Part shown: positions 47,031 to 60,239 of the stretch, piece by piece
Layout of the letters: each line of letters starts with the position of its first letter
Position numbering within the stretch: the stretch's first letter is position 1
Assembly: GCA_029204225.1 (NCBI GenBank)
Contig: CM055097.1
Span: 4,803,125 to 4,867,124 of the forward strand
Direction: 5' to 3'
DNA length: 64,000 nt
DNA from: Diphasiastrum complanatum
Lineage: Eukaryota > Streptophyta > Lycopodiopsida > Lycopodiales > Lycopodiaceae
Notes under the pieces: model-generated
Database searches by the model: none
Told to the model about the DNA's origin: nothing
The model's input: the letters and a program-made list of their open reading frames with translations, nothing else
Translations under genes and position numbers: made by a program

Positions 47031-47949
47031 GTATCTCTGTATAAGCAATGGTATCTGCCTCATGCCAAAAGGCATATAAGACCAAGTGGAGTACATGTCA
47101 AGTATGTGAAAACCCTGGGAGCGTATATAAATGTCTCCAAGAAAAAAAAACTACTATGCATAAAAGAGAAATGAGTAATATAGCTATAAACTACAAACTG
47201 CCAACTGTCCATAAGGGAGGAGCAGAATAGCTTCCAGGGGTAGATTAATATCATGTAATACTGTTGCTGAAAAAAGATGTGATACGAGCTGCAACAGGAG
47301 GCAACATGGACCGTCGCTGACGTTATCTACGAGGATAAAAACTGTATCCTCTTGTAACCTAGCGTGAAGTGCGAACTGCTGCAGCTGCATGACTATGAGT
47401 GATACATTGGGGTGATGGGGGTGGAAGATGGTGATATGGGGTAAGTGATTGTTGCCAAATGAAAATGAAAACATGAGTGATTAGATAGATGGTGAGACCT
47501 GACACTAATGGAAGAAGAAATATTGACCCCATAATGTATTTCACAACACTATGACCACCAATATGTGGGCGTGAAGCTGCCCAAGTTGGGCCATCTAGCG
47601 AGGCTATAATAAATGAACAGCTTATGACCTTCACTAGATGTAGGAGAAGCTTGCAATACACTATGACTGCCCCATCTCTGTTAGCAGATATTTTGGTGAT
47701 ACCCAAGTCCATGGACACTAATATGGTTGATGGGACCAAATCAATGTCTTGAAAGACACCTTTACTTCACTTTTCTCCTTGTGAGTTTTGGATGATTGTT
47801 TTGCGCTATCTATAATTGCCTCATAGAAACTTTTGCATTGTTAGAGATGTCATTACCCCCTTTGCTATTAGCTATATTGTCTTTATAATGGGTTAGATAT
47901 ACCTTTTCTTGCTGGTGCACAAATCCAAATGTTTTACCCAAATTTTTAG

Positions 47950-48760
47950 ATTCTATCATATGGAGATATTACACCTCACTTTTGACTTTAAAAAAATGGG
48001 ATGATGATCCGATTCTAGGAGAGCTTCAATTTTATGTCTCCAATTAGCTGAATTGTATCAAGAGAGCCTAAGAAATAATCAACAACACTATTGTCTTTGG
48101 TGGACAAAATTTATAAAGCTCTTTGAGGATGGCCATGTATGCAGCCCATTGCAAACAAGCAACTCATGTCTACCACAAAGATTGAGTGGTTCCTTATTGA
48201 ACTTTGTAGTAGTGTTGTCGGTGTCCATGGAATATCTTTAATTGTCCAAATCCTTCGTGGGCATCACTTCCAACCAAAGAGGATCATCACTACCTAATAC
48301 CTATGCATGTTTGCTTTAGCATTTTCGATCCTTCCATCAAAATCTCTCATTAATAAAACATCCCCTTCTTTATATTTGATTGTATCAAGGTTGTTGTCTC
48401 CAAATGGATCCTCAATATCCAAGTTCATATTGTGATCAAAAATGGGGTTTTGAGGAGAAAAGTAGCAAACATACACAAAGATTTTTTTCTCTTCTACCAT
48501 AAATTTTAGCCATATGTAATGATCTCTTATGTCTTTTTTGGTGAGTTTGATCAACTCCAAAACATCGCAAATGAAATGAGCCATTCCAAGTCCTTTATAT
48601 CTATCACCTTCTTATCCCATAAAGAGTATGAATGATACCACAAAACTTGGTAACATGCAAGTTTGGTGTCCAAAGTTTCAACCAAGAGTACAATATTTTT
48701 ATGCCACTTCACTCGAACCAACACCTTTATCTCAAGGAAAAACATAATAGTTCTGGAAAA
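47950..48760 (-). pseudogene. LINE AP-endonuclease region
   Basis: Minus strand: WLKFMVEEKKIFVYVCYFSP, DPFGDNNLDTIKYKEGDVLL, MRDFDGRIENAKA (family GDFNARI), CGRHELLVCNGLHTW-like, and NSVVDYFLGSLDTIQLI (family SVVDYFL). This is the N-terminal endonuclease of non-LTR elements, frameshifted. It lies 5' of the LINE 3' end at 46379-47030 on the same strand, so both may be one internally deleted insertion. Confidence 0.7.
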
Positions 48761-48986
48761 CCAAATTTAACTTTAAGCCCAATTTGACCTCCATCATTTA
48801 ACTTTTGTTGTTGACGAGCAATATGTGTCTTGTTGTGGTTCTTCATTTGAAAGTAAGAAAACCCATTGCTAGATAAAATCTGACTCCAAGTTTACAACAA
48901 GATGTAAAAACGTTCATGTTTTGTTAATTATTACATGTTTAATTCTCAATTTTAAAGCTTGGCTATGTTTTAACGTTCGTTTTCAG

Positions 48987-49090
48987 GTCTTGGAAGTCAC
49001 TATTCCGGAGTTGGAGGAGATGCGTCTTGCTCATTTCATAACAATAGGATCTGAAATTTCAGCATCAATTGGTATCGACTATGATAGGAT
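48987..49090 (+). CDS. FAAH: FAAH exon 14 (residues 435-468)
   Basis: Acceptor TTTTCAG, donor GAT|GTATGG. It encodes VLEVTIPELEEMRLAHFITI and GSEISASIGIDYDR; VPELEEMR.AH is characteristic of plant FAAH. The donor at 49091 was chosen over others because it is GT, gives phase 2 to match exon 15, and yields exactly the 32-residue spacing between IGS and the conserved GSF seen in Arabidopsis. The open frame to 49151 is intron. Confidence 0.88.
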
Positions 49091-50589
49091 GTATGGTTTG
49101 GCTTCCAATTCTTCGATTTCAACTTGCAGTCTCCATGAGTTGTTAGTATAGGATAAGGACTTCTATTTATTTTAGCACCAAGCTTGTGACTTATTCTTTC
49201 TCAAAAGTTGAATGTAAGGTTATGCTATGTGCTTCTATGGATTTCCAATCGTGCGTATGCATATGCTATAAATACTAGCTTTACTTGTTAAGGGTCCAAA
49301 AAATATGATATTTCAATTAATCATTTTCAACCTTGCTTCATCCATGGAACTAGATCTTTGTGTTTTGTCTCAATGTTGAGGTGTGCAAGAATCTTTTCTA
49401 TGAAGTTTCATGATTGAGGGGTCCATGAAGAAGCCTATTTGTGATTGAAAGTCAATTATTTGATCCCTCCATATGTCTTTTGATGGTTGGTTTGTAGTTT
49501 TAATTCCATGTCTATTAAGATTTTTGAGAGAAATATTTTCTTCTAGTGACATGGAAGAGGGAAGATTATCACCAACTTCAACCTTTAGTTATTACCGCTT
49601 GTTGACTTGATTGTCTTCGTCTTAATTATTATATCAATTCTTGTTTGCTATTCCAAAATCAAATCATGAGCTAGAGTTTGCATACAAGATAGATGATTTT
49701 TCTTTCTTGGACTCTTATCATTGATGGTGGTTATTGTATGATTGATTTAAGTATGGCTCCTCAAATATTCAAAGGATTTGTAGTTTTTGGACTTCTTACT
49801 TTGGAATAAGCAAATGCCAACTTGGAGGAATTTCAAGTTATTCAAAGAATAATTGCAACCACTGGGTTAATGAATAACAATATTGGTCTTGTATGTGTGA
49901 TGTCCTCCCATTTGTCAAGGATGATGTCTGTTATGAACTCATAGATATTGGCATCAATGAAGCATAAGTCAACAAAAAATAGTCACACAAGCAATCTCCA
50001 AGCAAAAAAACTTGATGATTAACAATGATTGCCGATAGCGCAAGCAAATCTCCAACAAAAGTTTTCAAAAACATAGAACTGCCCTACAAGAAGCTCAGTA
50101 CTCCAAACTCATGGTTTGAGAAATGGTAGATCTCTATAAACGAGTACACAAACCCCTATCAATGGTAAATCAATACATAAATAATTAGTGCCATATATTG
50201 TATCAACTAGTAAAACGGGGGCATCAATAGGGCTTTGACTAGGAACAATGAGACCGCGTTGTAACTTAAAAGCTGAAAATTCTGCATTTCGAAAGAACTG
50301 ATGACTATGCTTTCAAAGACTTGTGTTTTTTTTTCTCTCTTAATGGATGAATATGTTCGGTTAAATCTTCCTGGTTTCTAGCAAGTCCCAGTTTCTTGGT
50401 TTCGACAAATGATTTGTGATTTTCACAACCGGAAGCATATTCAATCGTTGAGTTAACGGTGTGTTGTGAAATTTTTTACATAGAGTTGCTATGAAGCTAT
50501 TGAAAAAAGGTTCAATAGCTGAGAAAAGCATGTTGTTGAATGTTTATTTGTAGCTTTTTACGAAAGTACTGCAAAACAAACAAATTTTT

Positions 50590-51820
50590 TATTTAAAATT
50601 ACTTTGTCGTTTTTTGTATTAACCTAAGCAAACTATGTCTGAACTGGCTTGACATGTTAAGTCAGGTAGTTATGGAATTCCATTAAAAAGCAACATGCTA
50701 AATTAGGTCCCAATTGAAAAATGAATTTTATTCGTCAATTTGTTTTTGGTTCCCTTCCAAATTGACAAAGTCGCCGGTTTCCTTGTGAAAGCCGAAAGGC
50801 TTTCATTGTCATTTTTGACTCGGAAATAAATATTCATCTTACTTATTGCCGAGTGGGTTTCTATGAATTAGTGATTTATGTCCAGGATTCATATTGTGTT
50901 GGCCGAAGTACTGGTCGAATACCCCCGTAATTTGGAATTCATAAGCCTATACAAAAGGGAGAAAAAATATCTTTCAGTTGTTTTCGATGTCATCAAACAC
51001 CAAAAGAAGAAAACAAGAAATCGGTAAACCGTGATAATCTACACGAGACCTCTAATCGAATAGGTTTGAAAGGTCGTAAGGCCCAATGGGCAGAGCTTAT
51101 TCAGAAATTTGATCATGAGGTTTGGAATATCAAATGATTATTGAGCTCTTAAATATCCTTGAGAACCGAGAAATTTGAAAGGTGGATTCCTTTGACAAAA
51201 CTCGAGGTTGAATGATAGTTATTTGCAATTCTAAGAATTGCATGAATAATTAAACTCAACCCGGTGATAGAGAATTTCTAATTGAATCATTTCAATCGGA
51301 TTTGTTCTTGATTAGATGAAATTCCTACTCACTCTCTCCCATTTCTAAATCTGTCAACTTCAGAAATTTTAGGACGAGACCTAAATTCCCTTTAGTGACC
51401 ATAGAGATTCAGAAAAGGGGTGAAAGAAAACATGAGCTAGAATTTGTACTATGAAGTTTGAATTTGGGAAAATTTCCAAAAACTTCACATAGTACCGATT
51501 TGCTAAACTCTAAAGTTATGTGAGTTATTCTAGAAATTGATTTTTGGACAATTAGATCTGGAAGTCGATGGTTTTCTTGGAGGAAGAACCTGTAGTATGG
51601 GATGCAGGCAATTCCAAAACGAAGATCTGAAACTAACTGGATTGGGCATTGGGCACGTGTATTGGGCTTCATTTTTTCTAATATAGTTGAGGCTGACTTT
51701 ACTTGGGTTCAGTAATGGGCTTGGTATTTGCAGTTTTTTAGTTGCTCTTTGATGAATTATACAGTTTGCCGATAATGAGTTAAGCAAGCAAGTAAATTCA
51801 TAAAGAAACGAATATTTTTT
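50590..51820. repeat. Degraded gypsy tandem unit 1
   Basis: Landmarks: ACTTTGTCGTTTTTTGTATT at 50601, a GGAATTCCATTAAAAAGCAA block, an RNase H relic NRIGLKGRKAQWAELIQKFD near 51055-51115, and CCTGTAGTATGGGATGCAGG near 51590. It ends with GTTAAGCAAGCAAGTAAATT. The start-to-start distance to unit 2 is about 1227 bp. Confidence 0.88.
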
Positions 51821-52935
51821 TTAAATTACTTCACCGTTTTTTGTATTAACCTAAGCAAACTATGACATGTTAAGTCAGGCAGCTATGGAATTCCATTAAA
51901 AAGCAACATGCTAAATGTCCCAATTGAAAAATGAATTTTATTGGTCAATTTGTACTAGGTTTCCTTCCAGATTGGCAAAGTAGCCAGTTTTCATTGTCAT
52001 TTTTGACCCGAAATAAATATTCATCATATTAAATGTTGAGTGATTTACTGTGAATTACTCCGTAATTTAGAATTTATAAGCCTATCCAAAATGGAGAAAA
52101 AATATCTTCTGACTGTTTTAGATGTCATCAAATGCCAAAAGAAAAAAACAAGAAACCATTAAACAATGATAATCGACACTAGACCACTAATCGAATACGT
52201 CTAAAAGGTCGTAAGGCTCGATGGGCAGAGCTTATTCAGAAATTTGATTATACGGGTTGGAATATCAAATGAATTATTCACCTCTTAAACTCCCTTGCGA
52301 ATCAAGAGATTTGAAAGGTGGATTACATTGAAAAAACTCTAGATTGAATGATAATTATTTGCAATTCTAAATTGCACGAATAATTATACTCTGCCCATTG
52401 GTAGAGAATTTCTGATTGATTCAATCAAATTTGTTCTTGATTCGATGAAATTCCTAGTCATTCTCTCCCGTTTCTATATTTGTGAACTTCAGGAAATCTA
52501 GGACGAGACCTAAATTCCCTTTAGTGATCGTAGAGATTTAGAAAAGGGGTGAAAGAAGACATGAGCTGGAATTTGTACTATGTTGGAATTTGGGAAAACT
52601 TCCGAGAACTTCACATAGTACCAATTTCCTAAATTTATGTGAGTTATTCCAAAAATTGATTTTTGAACAATTAGAGATCAGGAAGTGGATGGTTTCTTGG
52701 TGGAATAACCTGTGGTATGGGATGCAAGCACTTCCAAAGGGAAGATCTGAAACTAACTGGATTGGGCATTGGGCACGTGTATTGGGCTTTGTTTTTTCTA
52801 ATACAGTTGAGGCGGACTTTATTTGGGTAGAATAATGGGCTTTGTATTTGCATTTCTTTAGTTGCTCTTTGATGAATTATATAGTTTGCGGATAATGAGT
52901 TAAGCAAGCAAGTAAATTCATAAAGAATTTTCTTT
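51821..52935. repeat. Degraded gypsy tandem unit 2
   Basis: Same landmarks in the same order (start motif at 51828, RNase H relic near 52195-52255). The start-to-start distance to unit 3 is about 1114 bp. No intact ORF. Confidence 0.88.
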
Positions 52936-54140
52936 GAAATTACTTTGCCGTTTTTTGTATTACCCTAAACAAACTGTGTCTAAATTGGCTGGACATGTTT
53001 AGTCAGGCAGCTATGGAATTCCATTAAAAAGCAACATTCTAAATGCAATACTTGGTTTATTCCTAATTGAAAAATGAATTTTATTGGTCAATTTGTTTTT
53101 GGTTTCCTTCCAAATTGGCAAAGTAGCCGGTTTCCTTGCGAAAGCCGAAAGGCTTTCATTGTCCTTTTTGACCTGAAATAATGCCGATTGGGTTAATGTG
53201 AATAACTGATTTATGTCCAGAAATTCACAGTGTGTTGGCCAAAGTATTGGTCGAATACCCCCACAGTTTGGAACCTATACAAAAGGGAGAAAAAATATTT
53301 TTCGGCTATTTTAGATGTCGTCAAACACCAAAACAAAAAACCTAGAAACCGTTAAATAGTGATAATCCACACTAGACCTCTAATCAAATAGGTCTGAAAG
53401 GTCATAAGGCTCGATGGGCAGAGCTTATTCAAAAATTTGATTATGAGAGTTGGAATTTCAAATAAATTATTGAGCTCTTAAATTCCCTTGAGAACCGAGA
53501 AATTTGAAAGGTGGATTCCATTGAAAAAACTCTAAATTAAATGATAATTATTTGAAATTGCACGAATAATTAAACTCAACCCGTTGGTAGAGAATTTCTA
53601 ATTGAATCATTTCAATCAAATTTGTTCTTGATTGGATGAAATTCCTAGTCATTCTCTCCCATTTCTAAATTTGTCAACTTCATGAATTTTAGGACGAGGT
53701 CTAAATTCCCTTTAGTGACCGTAGAGATTTAGAAAAGGGGTGAAAGAAGACATGAGCTGAAATTTGTACTATGAAATTAGCGACAAAATTTGAGAACTTC
53801 ACATAGTACTGATTGGCTAAACTCTAAAGTTATGTGAGTTATTCCATAAATTGATTTTTGGATGATTAGATCAGAAAATGGATGGTTTTCTTGGAGGAAG
53901 AACTTGTGGACGCAGACAATTCGAAAGGGAAGATCTGAAACTAACTGGTTCGGGTTGACCATAGTATGTATATCTGGAATGATGCCAATTACCATTGGTC
54001 ATAAAAGGATATTTTGTTAGAAATTTGAGATATTGGTCATGACAAATTTACAAAATCGGAAACCCTAAAAGCTATTTGTTTATTTTGAAAATATGTAAGT
54101 GAATTTCTTGACCAAAGTTAACTCGATTTCATGTGATTCC
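52936..54140. repeat. Degraded gypsy tandem unit 3
   Basis: Start motif at 52942 and RNase H relic near 53390-53445. Its tail (from about 53945) differs from units 1-2 and instead matches the tail of the 33420-34560 copy, ending in CATGTGATTCCTTGG. Confidence 0.85.
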
Positions 54141-56689
54141 TTGGAATGTAATTGTTAGGAACTTCTCCTAGGCCGTATCTAGAGTGATATGACACCTATT
54201 GAAAGGGGGAGAAGTAGGGTGACAGAAAAGTTATCATAGAGAAACATCTAGAGCATTGATTCCAGGAGGAATCCGTAATATGTATAGATGAAAGACCTAA
54301 TTCTAGAATCAAGCATACTTTTGGTACTATTGGAATCTTCTAAAAATTGTTGTTGAAATCTAATTAGAAAATATAAGGGAAGGAAAATTAGAAAACATTC
54401 TTATAGTAGAAAAGTTATTGATTACGAATCCGATCGATTTGTATCAAAACTAGAGAGTTCTATTGCACGAAAGGGTTTGTTGAAACTTGGTTTATATTCC
54501 TTGACGTTTGGGTTCAACTTGATCCTTGGTAAGAACCAGGATCCATGAGATGATGCAAGGAATGAAATTCCTTCTAACAATATATTCTTTTGAAATAATC
54601 TTCGATCGAGATTTCAGTTACGAAATAGCACTCTTTGAGAAATATTCTCTCTTAGAGTTAGCTGGGTTATAGGATTCTCAGTTAAAAATGTGTTGTTTAT
54701 AGATTGTGTGAGATCTGTGGAGATATGCTATGTAGTGATTCATTGTGGGATGATGACTTCTTTGTACAAAATTCTAATCCTGTGGATCTACAATGTGTTC
54801 CTTGGATTGAGTTTATATGCATGCATATACCACAAGTTAATAATGATATCTCAATGAGAATCACTTATTGACCTAGGATGGATTTAGAATTAGATTGAAT
54901 ATGCTGTTTTGAAATTTGGCCCACACCTAAACATTCAAATATTTCTAAATCAGGTACAACTAACTGAATCAGGAGCGTTACTTCTAAGTTAGTTGTTTGA
55001 ATCTACCGTGTAACATCATTTATCGATACTATAGTTTATATGTATGTATTGCTTATAAGTCACAACCTTTATGAGTCATTTTGGATTCATTCAAAGGGTT
55101 ATGTGCATAGAATTTGTAGAAACTTTTGGCTTTAATCTTTTCCCGACTGGAAAAAGATAAAATTCTATCCTGAAAACTCAGATGGAGTTACATAGTCGTG
55201 GTAAACCAAAAGTCAGAACTTCACGTATTGAAGTTTCGTTTAATCTTAAGCTATTCCAGATTGGACCTTAACTTGGGAATGACACTTTTTGCCATATCTA
55301 GAGTAAGGAATTTTTCAAAATTACAATTCTTTATAGGCATCGTATGGTGAGTTGATAAGTCTGAGACTTTCCTTGCGGAAAAGACTTTTCTTGTGCAACT
55401 CAAAATCTCCTTCCGACACATAAGACTGAAATGACAAATTGCTCTCCTAAGGCTCAATTATCCAAATCCTCAAGCACCCACTAAACCTGACACAGCCCAA
55501 GATGAACTGTGGAGCATGTAAACCAGCTACTAGAGCTTGTCACTTGGCAAGGTCCTAACACATAAAATGACAGGATGTAGAAGAACATGACATGATAAAA
55601 GCCAAAAGTTATTTTAAACTAACTATTAGTATTTGAAAAACAATGCAAGTAGATTTGAGCAACCTTCTTCCCATTTTTTAACTAATAAAAGATATTGGAA
55701 GATGCCTACAAACTGTACTAACAAAATACGTAAGTATATATTAGGTCCATAGAAAGTGATTTCAAATTTTGATGACTGCAATTGGTCAATTGGTTAAGAA
55801 AGAACTTGCATCATTCTAGTTGGGCTATTAAATTGGTGAAGCATCAACCATGCACCCTTTATAAATAAATACATTTGGACTATTGAACCGCTTATTTACA
55901 AGATTTTGGGGGGATTTTATTTATTTTTATTACGAGCATTAACATAATAAACATAGATGAACTCTTTTTTCCAATTGTGGTTTTTTAATAAAAAGTTACC
56001 AATTCAACAAAATAAATAAGATAAAAAGATAAAAGCGAATCAGAAATACTTGAAATCTCAAGGTAGACGAAACTAGCAAAAGATAAGTGAGTTGTAGGGC
56101 TTGTTCCTCCTCCAAGGGTCTGACGTGTTGTTTGAGCAGTCATCTCTTTCACCACAGCCTTGTCTAGCGCTATCTCCTCTCTTACACAATCTCATTCATA
56201 ATGCTTCTCTCTTTGGCCAACCCACGATCAACCCTCAAAATTTGTTAGAAGCGTGTCATGTGTCCTTGTTACTTGCACCTCCCTCACTGCAATCCACCTT
56301 AGGTTGTAGACTTCACTGACCAACAATTGCAAGCTGCCATGATTCACCTTCTCTCTTCTCGCTAGTTATCACAAAGTAACTGTTTGCCTTAGGAACAATA
56401 ACCTTGTCAATTCATCGACTTCCATCTATAGACTAATGTGCAAACTAGCTTGTAACAGTCTCGTTGACAAGATAGCAAACAACATTATTTGAATTGCCAA
56501 AGATCGACCTACTAGCTTTGCCAGGCTGATTGCCATTCCTCTATATACTAGCCTTTAAAAAATCTCAATAGAGATTCTTTACCTTTTCCACACAAGAAGT
56601 CCGATGCCAAAGCATCACTGCATACTCTCAAAAATAAAATTTCCATAATTGTGGCAGGCTGCTTTCACCTATGTATCACCTAAAACATG

Positions 56690-57480
56690 TGTATTGGTTT
56701 GTTGGCTAACACTGATGTTCCAAAGATAGAGTTTTCAGGTTTTCTTATTTGTGAGGGTCGTATTCGTCTTGATCCTCGTAAGGTCCAGGATTGGCCTATG
56801 CATATTGATGTTCATCATGTTCGTATGTTTTTGGGTTTAGCTACTCTACCTTCATCGTCCTATTCCACATTTTGCCATTGTTGCTGCACCTCTTCATGTG
56901 CTTTTGAAGAAATCCCGTTCTTTCTTGTGAACTTCTGACTGTCAGATAGCCTTTGATACTCTTCGTCACACTGTTTTTTCTGGTTCTGTCATGTGTTTAC
57001 CTCAGTTTGATTGAAAGTTCATTGTCGAGACCGATCCTAGGGGTCTTGGTTTAGGCGCCTTACTTCGTCAATCACAATGTCCCATTGCTTATGAGTCGCG
57101 ACATCTTCACTCTTATGAGCAAGTTGCAACGGTATTGTGTTCATGTTTCTTTTGACATTATTATTGATCATCATTCTCTTCGTTATCTTTATACACAATG
57201 GGACCTTAGTGACCATCAATATTGTTGGTTATAGTTTTTACAATCTTTCCATTTTGGCCATTTCCCTATGGTTTGATGCTTTGCCTTCTACGTATCTTTC
57301 TTGTCCTGTTTCTTGTGATGTTTATAGTATTGCTTTGCTTCCTTCGTCTCGTCCTCATCAGGTGTACTCCATTGTTGGTCATCGTCTTTATCATTATGGT
57401 TCCCTTTGTATTCCCAGTTCCCTTTATGTTCATTCTAAGTTGTTGTCTAATGTCCATTCTTCTCCTATTGTATACTTGTC
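56690..57480 (+). pseudogene. Ty3/gypsy RT-RNase H fragment
   Basis: RIRLDPRKVQDWP and HHVRMFLGL (RT end), PHFAIVAAPLHVLLKKS, SDCQIAFDTLRHTVFSGSV, ETDPRGLGLGALL (RNase H) and CPIAYESRHLHSYEQ. Then a jump to a later piece (57240-57480; DALPSTYLSCPVSCDV...). Multiple frameshifts. Confidence 0.82.
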
Positions 57481-57484
57481 TTAA

Positions 57485-57560
57485 GGACCATTTCTTTCTA
57501 GGGTTAGTTCTTGCTTATGTGCTACTTTCTTAGCTTAATCTGCTATGAATTTGTTCATAA
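57485..57560 (+). repeat. Possible LTR end fragment
   Basis: TTTCTAGGGTTAGTTCTTGC and TTCATAACT resemble the end of the LTR at 61800-61872. GTGGTATGATAGAGAC at about 57580 could be a decayed PBS. Confidence 0.4.
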
Positions 57561-59687
57561 CTGACAAGGCTAGTGACAAAGTGGTATGATAGAGACCCTA
57601 TTGGGACCTGGTAATCTCAATTTGATAGCCTTTTAGATGGTTAACTTAAGGGCCTACAAAACACTTTAATTTACAAGTATTGAACAGTTTATTGATTTTG
57701 TTGCTCTAGTTATCTCTAGGAAACTCATACCACAATTCTGTTGTGAGAGGGATGGAACACCAACATATTGTTAATCGCACTACTATAATTTGCTATATGA
57801 TCATTTTGTTTTCTTTTTGCTTTTCTTTATGTCTTGCTCTATGCTTCATCTTGTTCATCGATTGGTAATAAAGCACTTTTCTAGGCAACTAACTGGGGTC
57901 CAAGTTGTCTCCTTTTTAGTTTTTCATATCTTTTTGGAGAAAATTTATTTTTTTTCTTTGGCTTTGATATCCTCTATATTGTTTCGATTATATCACTTGC
58001 TTCTAATTTGTAGCACCTCTATCATTCTAAATAGCAAAAGATAGGCCACTCAAACTCAAGGTTTTAATAGCTTTTAAAGGTGCTTTCACTTTCGTACTTT
58101 TTTGTGGACTTCTCTTGGCAATTTTTGCATCATTGATCTCACGCTCTTGTTGAACTTTATAAATCTCCTTTTTGATATGTACAAGTTCAATTTCTAAAGC
58201 TCTAGTTACTTCAATGCTTTTTGTACTTTTTTATGTTTTTTTTAGGAGCTGATTGGATAATTATTCTTTCTACAATAGGACACTTTTATTTCCCTATATA
58301 ATTCTGTTTCATATATCTAAGACTTTCCACTTTTCTTAGATTTTCAAGACTTCACATCTTTTTCATACTCTTTTGTGTGCTTCTCAAGACCATATTCCAA
58401 GTAGGCCTTCAATTCAATTTATTCGGAAAATAAAAATGTGGATCATTTGATTCACAAGTTCATCAATCGTCTTTACTTAAAAATAGCAAGGGCCACTCAT
58501 CATAATATCGCATTGATCTCACATTACCTCTTTGTGAAGCCTTATTGGTCTCACTTGCATGTAAGGTTCCATGGAGCATGTTGTCCATTTCATAATAGTC
58601 TAGCTAAGTTGCATGATCAAGTTGGACAATGGATATACTAGCTACAGATAATCACTAAAATACCACTCACGGTGCAAGAACTCCCAGTCAAGATATTTTC
58701 CACTATTCACAAACCTGTTTGAGTTAATAGCCTTGTGTACCTAAAAACCTTAACTTAGCCAATGTTGATTGATAAAATGATAATTCCTCTTTACATTGCA
58801 AGACATTACTTTAAGTAGAACATATTGCAAGTAATTATAATGATAATATTCTAAAAATTTGTTGTTATCTCTAAAAATTTATTGCTTTCGAATTTGGTCA
58901 AGTTTCGAATTCAATAAAATGGTACTCAATTCAAATCTTGTTCTTTCTTAAATGTGTCTGGTGTCCATTGAAATAGCTAGCATCTTATTTCTCAAACTTC
59001 TTGCTTACAAGTTATCTTGTTGATGAGGCATTTGAAAGGCTATTGACACACTTTCCACTACCTACAAATTCAACTCTTTTGAAGTTAAATTGTGGAATTT
59101 TTGGGGTACAAGCTTAGTCAATCTTTGCATTACTATGAGTTTTAGAAACATCTATGGGGAAAGATGCAATCCTTGACACTAACACACAGTGCTGATTATG
59201 TATAATATCATTGGCCAACGTGTGTCACCCTCAACAACTATGCTTTTCCAATATTGTGCAAGATAATTTTTTTAAGCTCTTTTTGTAGCATGTAGGTTTT
59301 ACTATTTTCTTAGTCCCTAGGCTTTTGTGCTTATTGTAGTATGCTCTGAATTACCAAAGAGCAAATATATGTCAACATCCTTGGTTTAGTCATATTCCTC
59401 ATGTTCCAAATACATAGATTTTATATAGATTGCATGCATGTAAGACCAAGAGACTAGACCGTCAAGGTGGATAAAAGGTGATCTATACTAGATGGCTATG
59501 ATTGAAAGGTAGGTGGCTAGAACCACTAGATAAATTGCTAGCTTGTTAGTGATTTTGTCTTAATCCAGTTTCTTTAATAAAAATGTCTGAAGCATATTCA
59601 AATTGTTGCAGTGAAACTTTTTGCCAATATATTTTTGTTACTCTACTTAAACCAATCACTAAATTTTCAATACATGATTGGAAACAG

Positions 59688-59780
59688 GGGAATACATGAT
59701 TCCGGAGCTGATATTCGAGTCTGCTTTGCACTCTATGGCTCTTTTAGCACCCGTGAGCTGCTTTCTGCACAACGCATGAG
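59688..59780 (+). CDS. FAAH: FAAH exon 15 (residues 469-499)
   Basis: Acceptor GAAACAG, donor ATGAG|GTATAA. It encodes GIHDSGADIRVCFALYGSF and STRELLSAQRMR; Arabidopsis has DTRTSFAIFRSFSASDYIAAQ-CLR here. The remaining C-terminal part of the domain (around DVDVIVTPTTG in Arabidopsis) was not found to 64000, so the gene continues beyond the window. Confidence 0.9.
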
Positions 59781-60142
59781 GTATAAAAGCCCAATGTCCA
59801 TGCTACTAGTAAATGCACATTTTTGAGATCTTATGTTCTTGGTGTTTTGACTTTTTCATGCTTTTTGGTGTTCTTGTGCTACTAAATAGTCACTCCCTAA
59901 TGAATCATCTTTTTGTTTATGACATATAAGCTTTTGAAATATAAGCCATGCTAATATAAAGATGTGCTAGAATTTGTGCTACCTATATCGATCTTAGCCA
60001 AACAAGAATGTTCGAACTCACAACACTACGGAATAAATTCGACTAGATAGTTTTTGCATCCAAAATGTTTTCTACCGGCATACACTTGAAAGTAAATTTT
60101 AAGAAATTGAAGATAAATAAATATGATGATTATTTGAAAGCC

Positions 60143-60149
<7 letters not shown>

Positions 60150-60239
<90 letters not shown>

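Larger units (their letters stand above)
49091..59687 (+). other. FAAH intron 14 (10.6 kb)
   Basis: The largest intron in the window. It contains three tandem degraded gypsy units (50590-54140) and a gypsy RT-RNase H fragment (56690-57480). 49150-50580, 54140-56690 and 57560-59680 show no recognised domains. Confidence 0.78.

Noticed and set aside
47359-47739. 126-codon minus-strand ORF between the two LINE parts
   Set aside because: No RT motif and no recognisable domain; ordinary intron sequence cannot be excluded.
59611-59687. Start of exon 15 at the TTGCAG near 59606
   Set aside because: It would insert about 26 residues absent from the family and gives a hydrophobic stretch. The acceptor at 59687 restores the expected spacing.
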